Shown: positions 9,123 through 19,169, counted from the first letter of the stretch. The stretch: DNA of 21,000 nt from Glandiceps talaboti (GCF_964340395.1 NC_135562.1:14280296-14301295), one strand, 5' to 3'. Notes: a model not told the origin generated them from the sequence alone. Program-made: numbers and translations.

Positions 9123-10204
9123 ATTTCTTAAAAGCGCACTGCACTACGTCTCAGTGCTCTTAACACAATAAAGAGAATTGCATATAAAAGGTACCAACTA
9201 ATAAAATACTAAAAATTGCCATACAATAAAGTACTAAAATGTGTCACACAAAAAATGAAAAATAATTAAAGTGCTTTAAAAAGGTGGGTTTTCAGGGTGC
9301 CATTAAAAGATTCAATAGAACAATTAGGAGTGATTTTAAAAGGTAGTTCATTCCATAGGATCGGTGCTGCGATAGAAAAAGCGCGGAAACCATAGTTTTT
9401 GGTTGTTGTGTTGGTGTCGAGTCTTGATAAAAGTAATCCATCCGATGAACGAAGTGTGCGCCAAGGGACTAACGTGAAATCAAGATTTTTGGCTGACATA
9501 GTTGGTACAATTTCTAAGGATCAGATTTTCAGACTGTCAAGTTTAACTTGTCTTTTTTAAACTGCAAAGAAAAATGTACAATCTCTATCTTATCATCATT
9601 AAGGATCGTTATACTAAATCTCATCCATTGCCGTAAATCATCAACGCATATAGTTCAAGGTCCAACTTAACGTCATTTGGTGTATTGCACACCGTGTAAA
9701 TTACGCTATCATATGCGTATAACATGTAGTCTAGACCGTGTAAGGATATGATTTCGTTGAGGGATGTTGTATAAAAGGTAAAAAGGTACTGGCCCTTATA
9801 CGGAACCATATAGAACATCGAAACATAAAATCGCATCATGTGATGTTGTGGAGACAATGGAAACGCGTTGAACACAACTTATTAGATATGTACGGAACCA
9901 TTCCAATGCCATGGCGGTTACTCTGAATCGATACTGTAGTCTGTGTAGTAGGATATCGTCATCTAGAGTATCGAACGCTGCTAATAAATCGAGCATAACT
10001 AAGATCACATCCTTACGTCCAGAGCCAGCATTAAGTCATTATGTACACTTACACTCTGTGCTATGCCAAGCGCGGTAAGCCGATTGACACTTCGCTTATA
10101 ACTGATTCTCAAACAGTAGCCTTTCAGTTGGTCAGATACGATGCGTTCCAAACATTTGGACAAAAAACTCAAATTAGATACAGGTCTATATTTCTTAAGT
10201 ACAT
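9121..10204 (-). pseudogene. CR1/L2-like LINE relic (reverse transcriptase to 3' end)
   Basis: Reading the minus strand from 10204 downwards: LKKYRPVSNLSFLSKCLERI and VHNDLMLALD (start of the reverse transcriptase), MILVMLDLLAAFDTLDDDIL and HRLQYRF (the AFD catalytic block), then GLDYMLYAYDSVIY, where the expected YADD catalytic box reads YAYD, so one essential Asp is lost. The C-terminus (9266-9499) has FRAFSIAAPILWNELPFK and SFNGTLKTHLF, typical of CR1/L2 elements. Several frameshifts separate these pieces. A roughly 145-base 3' UTR leads into an (AAT)n tail. The 5' part is missing, cut at a TATG/CATA array. The element is inactive. Confidence 0.85.
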
Positions 10205-10288
10205 TTGTATGTATGTATGTATGTATGTATGTATGTATGTATGTATGTATGTATGTATGTATGTATGTGTGTCTGTGTGTGTGTGTGC

Positions 10289-10320
<32 letters not shown>

Positions 10321-10475
10321 ATGTATGCATGCATGCGTGTGTGTGTGTGTATGTATGTATGTATGTATGTATGTATTTATGTATGGATAGGTAGGTGGAT
10401 GGATGGATGGATGGATGGATGGATGGATGGATGATAGATGATGGATGATGGACGGATGGATGGATGATGGATGTA
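10205..10475. repeat. (TATG)n-(TG)n-(TATG)n-(GGAT)n compound microsatellite
   Basis: TATG units to about 10268, a TG-rich block with TCTG and GCGTG interruptions, TATG again, a GCATGCATGC patch, more TATG, then GGAT units with GATGAT slips. It marks the 5' break of the minus-strand LINE. Confidence 0.96.
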
Positions 10476-10785
10476 TGGAGCTTTGTTCCCAAAGAAAAGG
10501 GGTCTCGACCTTTATTCAACCTTTATTGATCACGTAAGCATACACTGACTAACTCTGTTTTATCAAATATTAAGTTTCAGTTTAAATATTGCGGTATACA
10601 ACAATGTAAGTAAATCCAAAGTCGTTAGTCGTTACGCCGCTATCATGTCAGAGTCACTCAGTTTGAAGCTACGTAGGACAGATAACCTAGCTAGGGTGAC
10701 AATTACGATGAACCATACTGAGTTGCTAATAAACTCGTTTACTCACATAAAACAAAACAAAACAAAAAAATCAAGAATTAATCAA

Positions 10786-10859
10786 TCTGGGAATATGAAT
10801 CTTGAATCCAGAATCCTGAATCTAGAATCCTGAATCCAGAATCCAGAATCCAGAATAAC
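10786..10859. repeat. (GAATCCA)n minisatellite
   Basis: About nine imperfect 7-8 base units (gaatcca, gaatcct, gaatcta). On the minus strand they directly follow an AATAAA (TTTATT at 10860-10865 on +), the arrangement expected for a retroelement 3' end with a repeated tail, although no element body was recognised beyond it. Confidence 0.85.
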
Positions 10860-10860
10860 T

Positions 10861-11274
10861 TTATTCACAGTTACATTCTCATATATAGACTGAATGACGT
10901 CATTTGTTCTAAATATAAATTTGTTATGAAAGACGATATTCCACCTAGATTCATTGTTCTAGAAGACATGGTGAATTTTCCACCAGCATTTTTTAAGATT
11001 GAGATTTAAGATCTTGCCATATGTAAATGTTCCACGTTTAAGACAAGTGTTGCTCACGCCATTAGAAAATTAGGTATTAATCGTAATTCAATAATCAACA
11101 AGTTATCTTGTTTACAAGTACTCATCTACATTGTTTAATCAAAACACTTGATAATTGTTAGGTACTAGATATAAATGTAATTAGTCCACTATTAGTAGAT
11201 AAATCAGTATATTTGTATAGTCTGCTGTTCTTAGTGCCTGTTTGTAGTTAAGTAGCACGAAAGTAAATTATACC
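10861..11274. other. Gene-free stretch, possible unrecognised relic
   Basis: A + strand frame near 10930-11010 reads DDIPPRFIVLEDMVNFPPAF without a stop but belongs to no family I know. It may be decayed LINE coding sequence upstream of the reverse-transcriptase relic that begins near 11275. No other feature was seen. Confidence 0.3.
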
Positions 11275-11700
11275 TTAGATTTGGTTAAATGTGCCAACAT
11301 TCATAATATGATATTTCTGGATCGTAACATTAACACTTGGAATAGTTGGAATCGATCACGAGAGAGCGTTTGATCACGAAAACTACAAACACTTAATGAA
11401 CACTATGAATTCATTTGAACACTTTGCCAAATGTATCCAACTTATCTACATTGCCATGTCCGTGTAAACAACTTGTTAATAGCATCAATCGAATTCAAAA
11501 ATGGTATCCGTCCAGGATGCTCCCTATCGCCTTTGTGGTGATACATCGTAATACCTTACAATTTAAATAATCAGAAGCTATACAAAGAATGGAAATACAA
11601 AATTAATCAACGCATTGTTGTAACACAGAATTCTGTAGATCAAATTCCTAATATTACAGTTTTGACCTTTATGGAGAAAATGACCTTAACCTGCAGCTCT
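11275..11700 (+). pseudogene. LINE reverse-transcriptase relic
   Basis: Frames read LDLVKCANIHNM (about 11275-11310), then GIDHERAFDHENYKHLMNTM (from 11348, the AFD catalytic block of reverse transcriptase), KCIQLIYI, and after a frame change VRVNNLLI, FKNGIRPGCSLSPL (the 'G.RQGCPLSP' block). This order is the palm domain of a non-LTR reverse transcriptase. The expected YADD region downstream is not recognisable, and stops and frameshifts are frequent. The family seems closer to L1/Tx1-type LINEs than to the CR1-like copy nearby (inference from the AFD and RQGCPLSP surroundings). Confidence 0.7.
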
Positions 11701-12055
11701 GCAAAAAGAGAAAAGCTCAATTTACAAATGTACGCATGTTCCATCGCAGAAACCATTAAGCCCTAGATACAGAATGGCGAGATATACGAGATATACGAGA
11801 TATTAAACTTACTACTTACTACTTTTTTTCAGATATGTCAGTATCGATTACTACACATGTTCAACTGAAGATAAAATACCGACTGAAAACAAAATATTGA
11901 ACTAATTAACCTGGAAGACAATTTGATGGATTTAGAACCCTTTTTCGTATGGTACCCTAGTTTTCGTTGTACAATGTAAGTTTAGCTATAGGGATCAGCA
12001 GCAAACGTTTTATTTAAAAATCAAAATCAGAATCAAAATCTTCTAGTTCAATCAT
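11701..12055. other. Gene-free stretch
   Basis: AT-rich sequence with no recognised feature; it may include decayed sequence downstream of the reverse-transcriptase relic. A short triple 'gagatata' repeat lies near 11778-11802. Confidence 0.4.
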
Positions 12056-12091
<36 letters not shown>

Positions 12092-12193
12092 GTGTTGTTG
12101 TTCTTCTTCTTCTTCTTCTTGCTCTTGGTCTCCTCCTTGTTCTCCTTTTTCTTCTTGTTCTGCTTCTCCTCGTTCTCCTTGTTCTTGTTCTCG

Positions 12194-12228
<35 letters not shown>

Positions 12229-12540
12229 CTTGTTCTTGTTCTTGTTCTTCTTCTTGGTCTTCACTTACACCCGTCTATACAAGGGAAGATCAGAATAGCA
12301 AGTATTAACATCCGTACATTTATATCCTCAACAACTCTAAATCTGGTATTTGAAAAACATCAGACGTAGGTGTATCTTTCTACAATCACATAATTTCCCC
12401 CCCCCCCCCATATAAAATAAAATTATGAACAGAACAATAATCTTGGTCTATGTTTTTTTTTTAATGTCCATTCTTATTAAATTGGGAAATCCTGATCAAT
12501 CAGCATAATGTTATTTAAATTTGTTAAAACACCACTTCCA
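12056..12540 (+). repeat. Repeat unit copy 2, with TTG/TTC expansion and C13 tract
   Basis: The first 200 bases (12058-12255) are TTG and TTC triplets in blocks. Then comes the unit's conserved sequence: cttcacttacacccgtctat, agggaagatcagaatagcaa, acatttatatcctcaacaac, cagacgtaggtgtatctttc, a C13 run (12397-12409), aaaattatgaacagaa, the palindrome-like ctgatcaatcag (12492-12503), and gttaaaac. The triplets occupy the place where other copies read cttcattgtcattacttctt. ORFs across the triplets encode only homopolymers such as L, S, C or N and are not genes. Confidence 0.75.
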
Positions 12541-12915
12541 ACACAATGGGGAATTGAGAAGTATAGAGGGATATAACATTGTACTTCACAAGGGCAGTAT
12601 GGGAAGGCAGCATACCATAGATAAATATCTCCAGACACAAATGCCTCACCTGTTGGATTTCGGCCTCTAGAGCCTCCTTCAAGGAGATTGTATCCATTTC
12701 TTTTACGAGTATTACGTCTTCGGTTACATCACTCTATGTTAGGGTCCATAACGGATTACGCAAAAGGAAGGTCAGAATAGAAAGTAAATTGCTTAAATAA
12801 CAGGAATTTTACGATTTTTGCATAACTGTTTTAATCATGAAGGGTAAGTAAGGCGCGAAGGAAGGGGTTCTGTACATTAACATTTATATCTCTGAAATGT
12901 TTAAAAAAAAGTTTA
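12541..12915 (+). repeat. Repeat unit copy 3
   Basis: The 5' block (ggggaattgagaagtataga, gataaatatctccagacac), the anchor gcctcacctgttggatttcg (about 12640), then ttacgtcttcggttacatca, ctctatgttagggtcca, a box around attacgcaaaaggaaggtcag and agaaagtaaatt. It continues to aaggggttctgtac and atttatatctctgaaatg, then gives way to LINE sequence. Confidence 0.75.
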
Positions 12916-12956
12916 AAAAAAACCCAACAACCGACAACCATGTTATTAAGAAATAA

Positions 12957-13878
12957 AAGAGCGGTGCATTTCAAAATGTTCGGCTGATTTTGCCCATCCT
13001 CTGCTACGGTTCAGAAATTTGGGGGTTTCAATATTATGATATTGTGGAAGTGATTCAGAGGAAATGGTGCAGAAGATTGTTGGCAGTACCTAGTAATCCC
13101 ACAAATGAGACAGTAGTAGGTGAATGTGGGCGTCTCCCATTTTTTGTTACCACTATGCGACGCTGCATAAGTTACTGGATAAAATTACTCAGACTCCCAT
13201 CCGATAGATTTCCACGTCAAACATACATAATGTTAAGCAACCTTGACGAATTATGGAGACATACATGGGTAACATCAGTCAAATACATTTTATTTTCATA
13301 CGGCTTCGGATTTGCATGGATTGCTCAAGAAATTGGTAATGATAACATCACTGTCAGGATGCTTGATGTTTGCAAGCAGCTCTGGGCTGGACAGTTGAGA
13401 GGAAAACCCAATTACGTACTTACAGTATCTTTAAATTTTAAGTGTACTTGAACCTGAACATTTATTTAGGTTTTGGCACGTTTTAGATGCTCGTCCTTGC
13501 CCGTGGCCATAGAACAGGAACGACATCATGCTATTGATTCTCATAATAGATTGTGTACTATTTGTAACTCAGGGGATGTAGAACCACTTTCTTTTAATTT
13601 GTCCAGTTTATGATCACCTTAGAAACCAACTCTTACCAATTAATATTTACAACCAAACTACAATAAGTTTAAAATTATGATGAGTACTGGTAATTCACAC
13701 ATTTTGCTCAATTTATGTAAATATGTATACAAAGCTATGGCGATGAGAACTTTCAAAGTAAATACTATGTAACATATTTGTCTCACTTTTGTTGTCTGTA
13801 CGACAGAAACGTAATTTTCACTATTTTGTAAACTCTGCACATGGGCCTCCGGCCTAGAAACGCAATAAATAAATAAAT
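12957..13878 (+). pseudogene. LINE 3' end: ORF2 C-terminus and 3' UTR
   Basis: After a stop at 12954-12956 the frame runs to 13451. It contains VRLILPILCYGSEIWGF, the start of the C-terminal region found in many marine-animal LINEs, then CRRLLAVPS, GECGRLPFFV, CISYWIKLLRLPSDRFP and SYGFGFAWIAQEIG. After frame changes the reading continues with LEPEHLFRFW, NRLCTICNSGDVE (the CxxC of the C-terminal Cys/His knuckle), PVYDHLRNQLLPIN and YKAMAMRTFKV, with a stop near 13768. The 3' tail has ttttcactattttgtaaac, gggcctccggcctag and cgcaataaataaataaa, then a TATG/TG array. The upstream catalytic part is missing and frameshifts are present. Confidence 0.85.
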
Positions 13879-13913
13879 ATATGTATGTATGTGTGTATGT
13901 ATGTATGTATGTA

Positions 13914-13996
<83 letters not shown>

Positions 13997-14028
13997 ATGT
14001 ATGTATGTATGTATGTATGTATGTATGT
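13879..14028. repeat. (TATG)n/(TG)n microsatellite on LINE tail
   Basis: Begins directly after the AATAAA-type LINE tail: TATG units, two long TG blocks separated by GCATG, then TATG units. The minus-strand HTHTHT ORFs here are artefacts. Confidence 0.97.
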
Positions 14029-14315
14029 GGTTGGAGGTAGAATTATTAAATGTCATGTACTTGTAGAAGATGTTATGCCTTCTATGCTCTCTCTTGAGTT
14101 GGGTAGTATGAAGTTTTACTGTGGCATGATGAGACCGTGCCAAGGCTCAGAATTGTTAAGGTCTTTGTGTAGAGTAGGAAATCACATTATAGTTAATGTC
14201 TCTTAACAAAATGACTCACCTCTTGGATTTTGTCTGTTTGCACTGTGTTTGTCTCCACCAAAGTTTTGGTACAAATGTCCTTTTCAAGAATGTCTCCTTC
14301 CACTTGCTGTACTTT

Positions 14316-14347
<32 letters not shown>

Positions 14348-14802
14348 AGTCGTCGTCGCCGTCGTCGTCGTGGTGGTGGTCGTCGTGGTCGTCGTCTTCT
14401 TCTTCAACTACTTCTTTTCCCTTTCCTTCTTCTTCTCCTTCTCTTACATTAATCTATATACACAAAGGGAAGGTCAGAATAGAAAGTATATTAAGATATT
14501 TACATCTCCATATTTATATCGTTGACAACTCTAAATATGACAGGGATGTGAAATACTACATCAGACGTAGGTGTGTCTTTCTAGATATAATTACATAATA
14601 TTCCCCCATGTAAAGTAAAACTATGAACAGAAAAAATAAGCCTGTGCTACGTTTAGTGTGTACATGCTTATGGCATATCCGGAATTCCTGATTAATCAGC
14701 AGCAGTGTGCTATTGTTAAAACGCCAATTTTAACACCAACAAAAAACATAAATAATTTCGATTCTAAAAATTAATGTCTCTAGTCACCCGATGATCGAAG
14801 AT
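14029..14802 (+). repeat. Repeat unit copy 4, near-duplicate of copy 6, with GTC expansion
   Basis: The 5' part to about 14195 is weakly conserved. From 14196 (atgtctcttaacaaaatgac) it is nearly the same as 15537 onward. Features in order: the anchor gactcacctcttggattttg; a GTC triplet tract (about 14316-14400) then TTC triplets; tctatatacacaaagggaag; cagacgtaggtgtgtctttc; attcccccatgtaaag; the perfect palindrome ctgattaatcag (14688-14699); gttaaaacgccaattttaac (itself an inverted repeat); and cccgatgatcgaag. A LINE 3' tail follows. Long V, R or T ORFs over the triplets are artefacts. Confidence 0.85.
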
Positions 14803-14861
14803 CATTTTCACTATTTTGTAAACCTTGCATATGGGCCGGATCCCTAGAAACGCAATAAACA
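14803..14861 (+). mobile_element. Detached LINE 3' tail on copy 4
   Basis: The sequence ttttcactattttgtaaacc, then atgggccgg, cctagaaacgcaataaac, matches the terminal 60 bases of the LINE at 12957-13878 with a few changes. It is followed directly by TATG repeats. No LINE coding sequence precedes it. Confidence 0.75.
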
Positions 14862-14923
14862 TATGTATGTGTGTATGTATGTATGTATGTATGTATGTAT
14901 GTATGTATGTATGTATGTATATA
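14862..14923. repeat. (TATG)n microsatellite
   Basis: About 14 units following the detached LINE tail and leading into the next repeat unit. Confidence 0.97.
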
Positions 14924-15490
14924 TGATATGCACTATGAAGCGTGTTATGTACTGTTTGCTTCCTGGGGCGTTGAGGAAGTATAAATAATAGGTGTATCGT
15001 TACAAGTCTGTGCCAGGGGTGAGAATTTGTCCAACTTTTTCAATAGTGTGCGAAAGCATTATAGATGAATTTCTTCAGACACAAATACCTCACCTCTTTG
15101 GCTATTTGACCAGTAATCGTCTCCATCTTCATTATCAAGGTCACCATTTTCTTTATAGTGATTACTTCTTTGGTGACATAACTCTATATAATTTTCCATA
15201 CCAGATTCGGAAAATGAGAGGTCAGAAAAGAAGATTATTTAAGATATTAACGTCTGTTTATAACACAAACAATAACAATAACATGAATTTCACACTGCTT
15301 GTCTAACTGTCTTATTAAACCACAGTAGTAATTTGCGTCGAAAGGGGGGGGGGGCTCTGTCTATGAAAGGTTTTATCTTTGATATGAAGAAACCTGACAC
15401 AGATATCAAATACTACATCACACACATGTACGTACGTCTCTTTCTTTCGCCATATTGTAAAGGTTTAATGAACAAAGATTAATGCCATTA
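14924..15490 (+). repeat. Repeat unit copy 5, with G11 tract
   Basis: The 5' block (cctggggcgttgaggaagta, gtgccaggggtgagaat), cttcagacacaaatacctca, the anchor cacctctttggc, gattacttctttggtgacat, TATA-like ctctatataattttcc, accagattcgg, tttaagatattaacgtctgt and gtctaactgtcttattaaa. Then a G11 run (15344-15354) where other copies have GGGG, and agatatcaaatactacatca. It ends at a TATG array. Confidence 0.75.
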
Positions 15491-15540
15491 GTATGTATGT
15501 ATGTATGTATGTATGTATGTATGTATGTATGTATGTATGT
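15491..15540. repeat. (TATG)n microsatellite
   Basis: About 12 units ending exactly where the duplicated unit copy 6 begins. Confidence 0.97.
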
Positions 15541-16164
15541 CTCTTAACAAAATGACTCACCTCTTGGATTTTGTCTGTTTGCACTGTGTTTGTCTCCACC
15601 AAAGTTTTGGTACAAATATCCTTCTCAAGAATGTCTCCTTCCGCTTGCTGTACTTTGTCGTCGCGGTCGGAGTCGTCGTGGTCGGCGTCGTGGTCGTCGT
15701 AGTTGTGGTCGTGGTGGTCATCGTCGTGGTGGTCGTGGTGGTGGTCGTCGTCGTGGTCGTCGTCTTCTTCTTCTACTACTTCTTTTCCCTTTCCTTCGTC
15801 TTCTCCTTCTCTTACATTAATCTATATACACAAAGGGAAGGTCAGACTATTAAGTATATTAAGATATTTACATCTCCATATTTATATCGTTGACAACTCT
15901 AAATATGACAGGGATGTGAAATACTACATCAGACGTAGGTGTGTCTTTCTAGATATAATTACATAATATTCCCCCATGTAAAGTAAAATTATGAACAGAA
16001 AAAATAATCCTGTGGTATGTTTAGTGTATACATGCTTATGGTGTATCCGGAATTCCTGATTAATCAGCAGTGTGCTATTGTTAAAACGCCAATTTTAACA
16101 CAAAAACAAACATAAATAATTTCGATTCTAAAAATTAATGTCTCTAGTCACCCTATGATCGAAG
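15537..16164 (+). repeat. Repeat unit copy 6, near-duplicate of copy 4
   Basis: Matches 14196-14802 along its length with scattered substitutions. The main difference is the GTC tract (about 15654-15770), which is longer and broken by GGTC and TGGTC variants. It carries the same palindrome ctgattaatcag (16056-16067) and the same gatcgaag end, then the LINE tail. Confidence 0.88.
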
Positions 16165-16225
16165 ATCATTTTCACTATTTTGTAAACCTTGCATATGGGC
16201 CGGACGCCTAGAAACGCAATAAACA
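16165..16225 (+). mobile_element. Detached LINE 3' tail on copy 6
   Basis: Same tail as on copy 4 (cattttcactattttgtaaa, gggccggacgcctag, aaacgcaataaac), joined to the repeat unit at the same base, so the fusion predates the duplication of copies 4 and 6. It runs into TATG repeats. Confidence 0.75.
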
Positions 16226-16239
16226 TATACATATGTATG

Positions 16240-16273
<34 letters not shown>

Positions 16274-16280
16274 TGTATGT
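16226..16280. repeat. (TATG)n microsatellite
   Basis: About 12 units after the detached LINE tail. Confidence 0.96.
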
Positions 16281-16679
16281 GGCAGAGAAAATAAGCAAAT
16301 GAGAGTCAGAATACCATGGAAATATCGCAAATATGGTCATAAAAATGACATTCATGAAGAGATTGCTACCAAACCAGAGTGACTACAGAGTTTCATTTGA
16401 GTGTCACAATATTACATGGAACAAAATAGAGATACTGAAAATGCACAAGTATTACTCCGGAGTCTTCAGTTTACTAAGAAAGACACGAACTAAAATTATC
16501 GTCGCAACATGTTGATACAACAGCGATACGCTATTGAATGGACGTTTGTTTAATTTTAGTCTCAGTAGTGAATTCAAGCTCCATAAATTTGAAGTGTAGT
16601 GTTTTGGGACTTCCAATGTTTACACATAGGAAGAGAAAGAGCAAGAAATAGAGATACAAATACAGACTGCAGGCATTAT
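16281..16679. other. Spacer between repeat units
   Basis: Nothing recognised. A 60-codon ORF at 16333-16515 has no family resemblance. Confidence 0.4.
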
Positions 16680-17397
16680 ATAATTTAGCGGTTGGGAGTT
16701 GAGAAATGTAGAGAAGCCCTGGACAGGGGTAGAATGGGAAAGAACACCAATGATAAATATCTTTTAACAGTAATGTCTCACCTCTTGTGTTTCGGGCTCA
16801 ACTGTTTCAATCGTCAATGTCATCGTTTTCATTCCCCTTGGTATTACTTCATCGATCTCATAAACCTATATAAGGTTCAACACCACGGTTTGGAAAATGG
16901 AGGTCAGAATATAAGGTAAATTAAGATATTAATATCTGCTTCAATCAGAAACAGACAGACAGGCAAACATTCAGACAGACAGCCTGACAAACAAACAAAG
17001 AACAGTAGAATTGGCAGAATACAGCACAAGATTTGTCAAAATTTGGACAACAAATGCATATCAAAGTCAGCAACACTAACTATGTATGTATGTATGTATG
17101 TATGTATGTATGTATGTATGTATGTATGTATGTATGTATGTATGTATGTATGTATGTACGGACGTGTGCGTTTTTCTACATATAATTACATAATATTCCC
17201 CAATGTAAAGTAAAATTATGAACACAAAAATAATCTTGTGCTACGTTTTGTGCGTACATGCTTATAGTATATGCGGAATTCCTGATTAATCAGCAGTGTG
17301 CTATCGTTAAAACGCCAATTTTAACACCAACAAAACCATCTTATAATGCCATAAATAATTTCAATTATCAATGTCTCTATTGACCCGATGATCGAAG
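16680..17397 (+). repeat. Repeat unit copy 7, split by a TATG array
   Basis: The 5' and middle blocks (gggagttgagaaatgtagag, gacaggggtagaatggga, tgtctcacctcttgtgtttc, cctatataaggttc, ggaggtcagaatataaggta) run to about 16955. A GACA/ACAA patch and a TATG array (17081-17158) follow. The 3' half then resumes at about 17160 (tctacatataattacataat, attccccaatgtaaag, palindrome ctgattaatcag at 17282-17293, gttaaaacgccaattttaac). It ends at gatcgaag without the LINE tail that copies 4 and 6 carry at that point. Confidence 0.8.
17081..17158. repeat. (TATG)n microsatellite
   Basis: About 19 nearly pure units inside repeat unit copy 7. Confidence 0.97.
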
Positions 17398-17528
17398 AAG
17401 TGTGACACTCCAAGTAACGGCGGCTTTTAATATCCATATTCTTTTTCGATCCATAGTTAAATGCTACTAATATTTCATCGACCACTATTCGCTAATGAGA
17501 TGCTTACACTTTCATAAATGCAAACACA

Positions 17529-17529
<1 letters not shown>

Positions 17530-17559
<30 letters not shown>

Positions 17560-17702
17560 CATACATACATACATACATACATACATACATTCATGAATGC
17601 ATGCATGCGTGCATACATACATACATACATACATACATACATACATACATACATACATACATACATACATACATACATACATACATACATACACACACAC
17701 AC
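17530..17702. repeat. (CATA)n microsatellite with palindromic interruption
   Basis: Two CATA blocks separated by attcatgaatgcatgcatgc and gtgc (about 17588-17612), which is rich in self-complementary ATGCAT steps. A short CA run closes the array. Confidence 0.97.
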
Positions 17703-18190
17703 AGAAGAACAGACTGCAAACATCGTGCATATTCTACTGCCTGGGGTATAGAAGGTTGTTATACTGTTAATAGTATATGGCAGGGATACTATTGGAAAGC
17801 ACATCATATATAAACATCTTCAAACATAAATGCCTCACCTTTTTTCTCTCGGCCATGATACCTATTTCTCTTTTAAGAATTACTTCTTCGTTTACATCAA
17901 TCTATATAAGTTTCCATACCAGGATTCCCAAAAGGGATATCAGAATAAAAGATTAATTAAGATTTTAATGTCTGCTGAAATCAGAAAAAAACTAAAATAA
18001 CACGAAATTCACGATGTTCTTCTCATTGTTTTAGTTACTGAAATATTATAAGGTGCTGGGGAACATCAACCTTCATATCATCGGAAATAATTAACGTTGA
18101 CGCAGATATCAATTACTACATCGCACGTTATGTGCCCGTCTTTACTCTGTCACATTGTCATAGTTGGCCAGATGACGGCCTATGCCATTA
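17703..18190 (+). repeat. Repeat unit copy 8
   Basis: The 5' block (ctgcctggggtatagaagg), atataaacatcttcaaacat, the anchor aaatgcctcacc, cttcttcgtttacatcaat, TATA-like ctatataagtttccat, accaggattcccaaaaggg, and attaagattttaatgtctgc. Then gctggggaacatcaacc and cgcagatatcaattactaca, with a tctttactctgtcac end. The far 3' half with the palindromes is missing. Confidence 0.75.
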
Positions 18191-18228
18191 ACAATTAATT
18201 GAGCTAGATAGTTAGATAACGAAATACA

Positions 18229-18413
<185 letters not shown>

Positions 18414-18479
18414 ACGGACAGATGGACAGACAGATAGACAGACAAACATAGATACATAGGTAGTCTGCATGCATTTTGG

Positions 18480-18965
18480 ATTGTTTACTCGGTAGGGAGT
18501 TGGGAAGTATAGAAAGTGGTTAGACGCTTATATTCTACTGGGGTAGAATGAATGGGAAAGCACACCGTAGAAAAATAATTGCCTCACCTGTTGGATTTCG
18601 GTATTTTGAGTCTTTGTGTTCACCTTCAATGCCATGCATATAGTTAGCGTATCGTTTCCAATAAGTACTCCTTCGTTTAAACCACTCTATATAACATTCC
18701 ATATTTAAGGTCCGCAAAGGGGAGGTAAGAATAGAAGGTAAATTACGATATTAATTATAACATTTGCTTAAATCAGATAAAATTAAATACCAGGATTTTA
18801 ATGACGATTGTCTATCTTTTTTTTTAATTATTTCACTACACTAGTGAAGTGAGAAGTGAGGGTGAAGGGGTCTGTCCTTCAACATGTATATGTCGAAAAT
18901 GTATAAACATGACATAAATATGAACCACTACATCATACACATATGAGCGACCGTCAGTCATTTAA
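18480..18965 (+). repeat. Repeat unit copy 9
   Basis: The last copy: gtagggagttgggaagtata, tactggggtagaatgaatgg, aattgcctcacctgttggat, ccttcgtttaaaccactcta with tataacattccat, ccgcaaaggggaggtaag, gaaggtaaattacgatatta, gaaggggtctgtccttcaac, atgaaccactacatcataca. It ends near gagcgaccgtc, before the palindrome-bearing 3' half. Confidence 0.75.
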
Positions 18966-19169
18966 GGATGAGATGCAGGTTTGTTGGTGAATTTTGACCC
19001 CTTTTTTTGCTCATTATGAAGCTTCATGGTATGTGCCATCATTTGGTTAAAAGATTTCTTGAAAATCGTATATTTTTCCATTAATAAATTTGAAATGAAA
19101 AAAAAAATGACGAACTCTAACGCTACGTGTGTTTTATATGGTTTCATTCCTTGATGTTTATGTACAAAG

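Noticed and set aside
9621-10334. Active reverse transcriptase gene
   Set aside because: The domains are split by frameshifts, the catalytic box reads YAYD, and the 5' part is missing; it is a relic.
12052-15966. ORFs rich in N, L, S, C, V, R or T over the triplet tracts
   Set aside because: They follow TTG/TTC and GTC repeats within the repeat units; all frames look alike and no unique domain is present.
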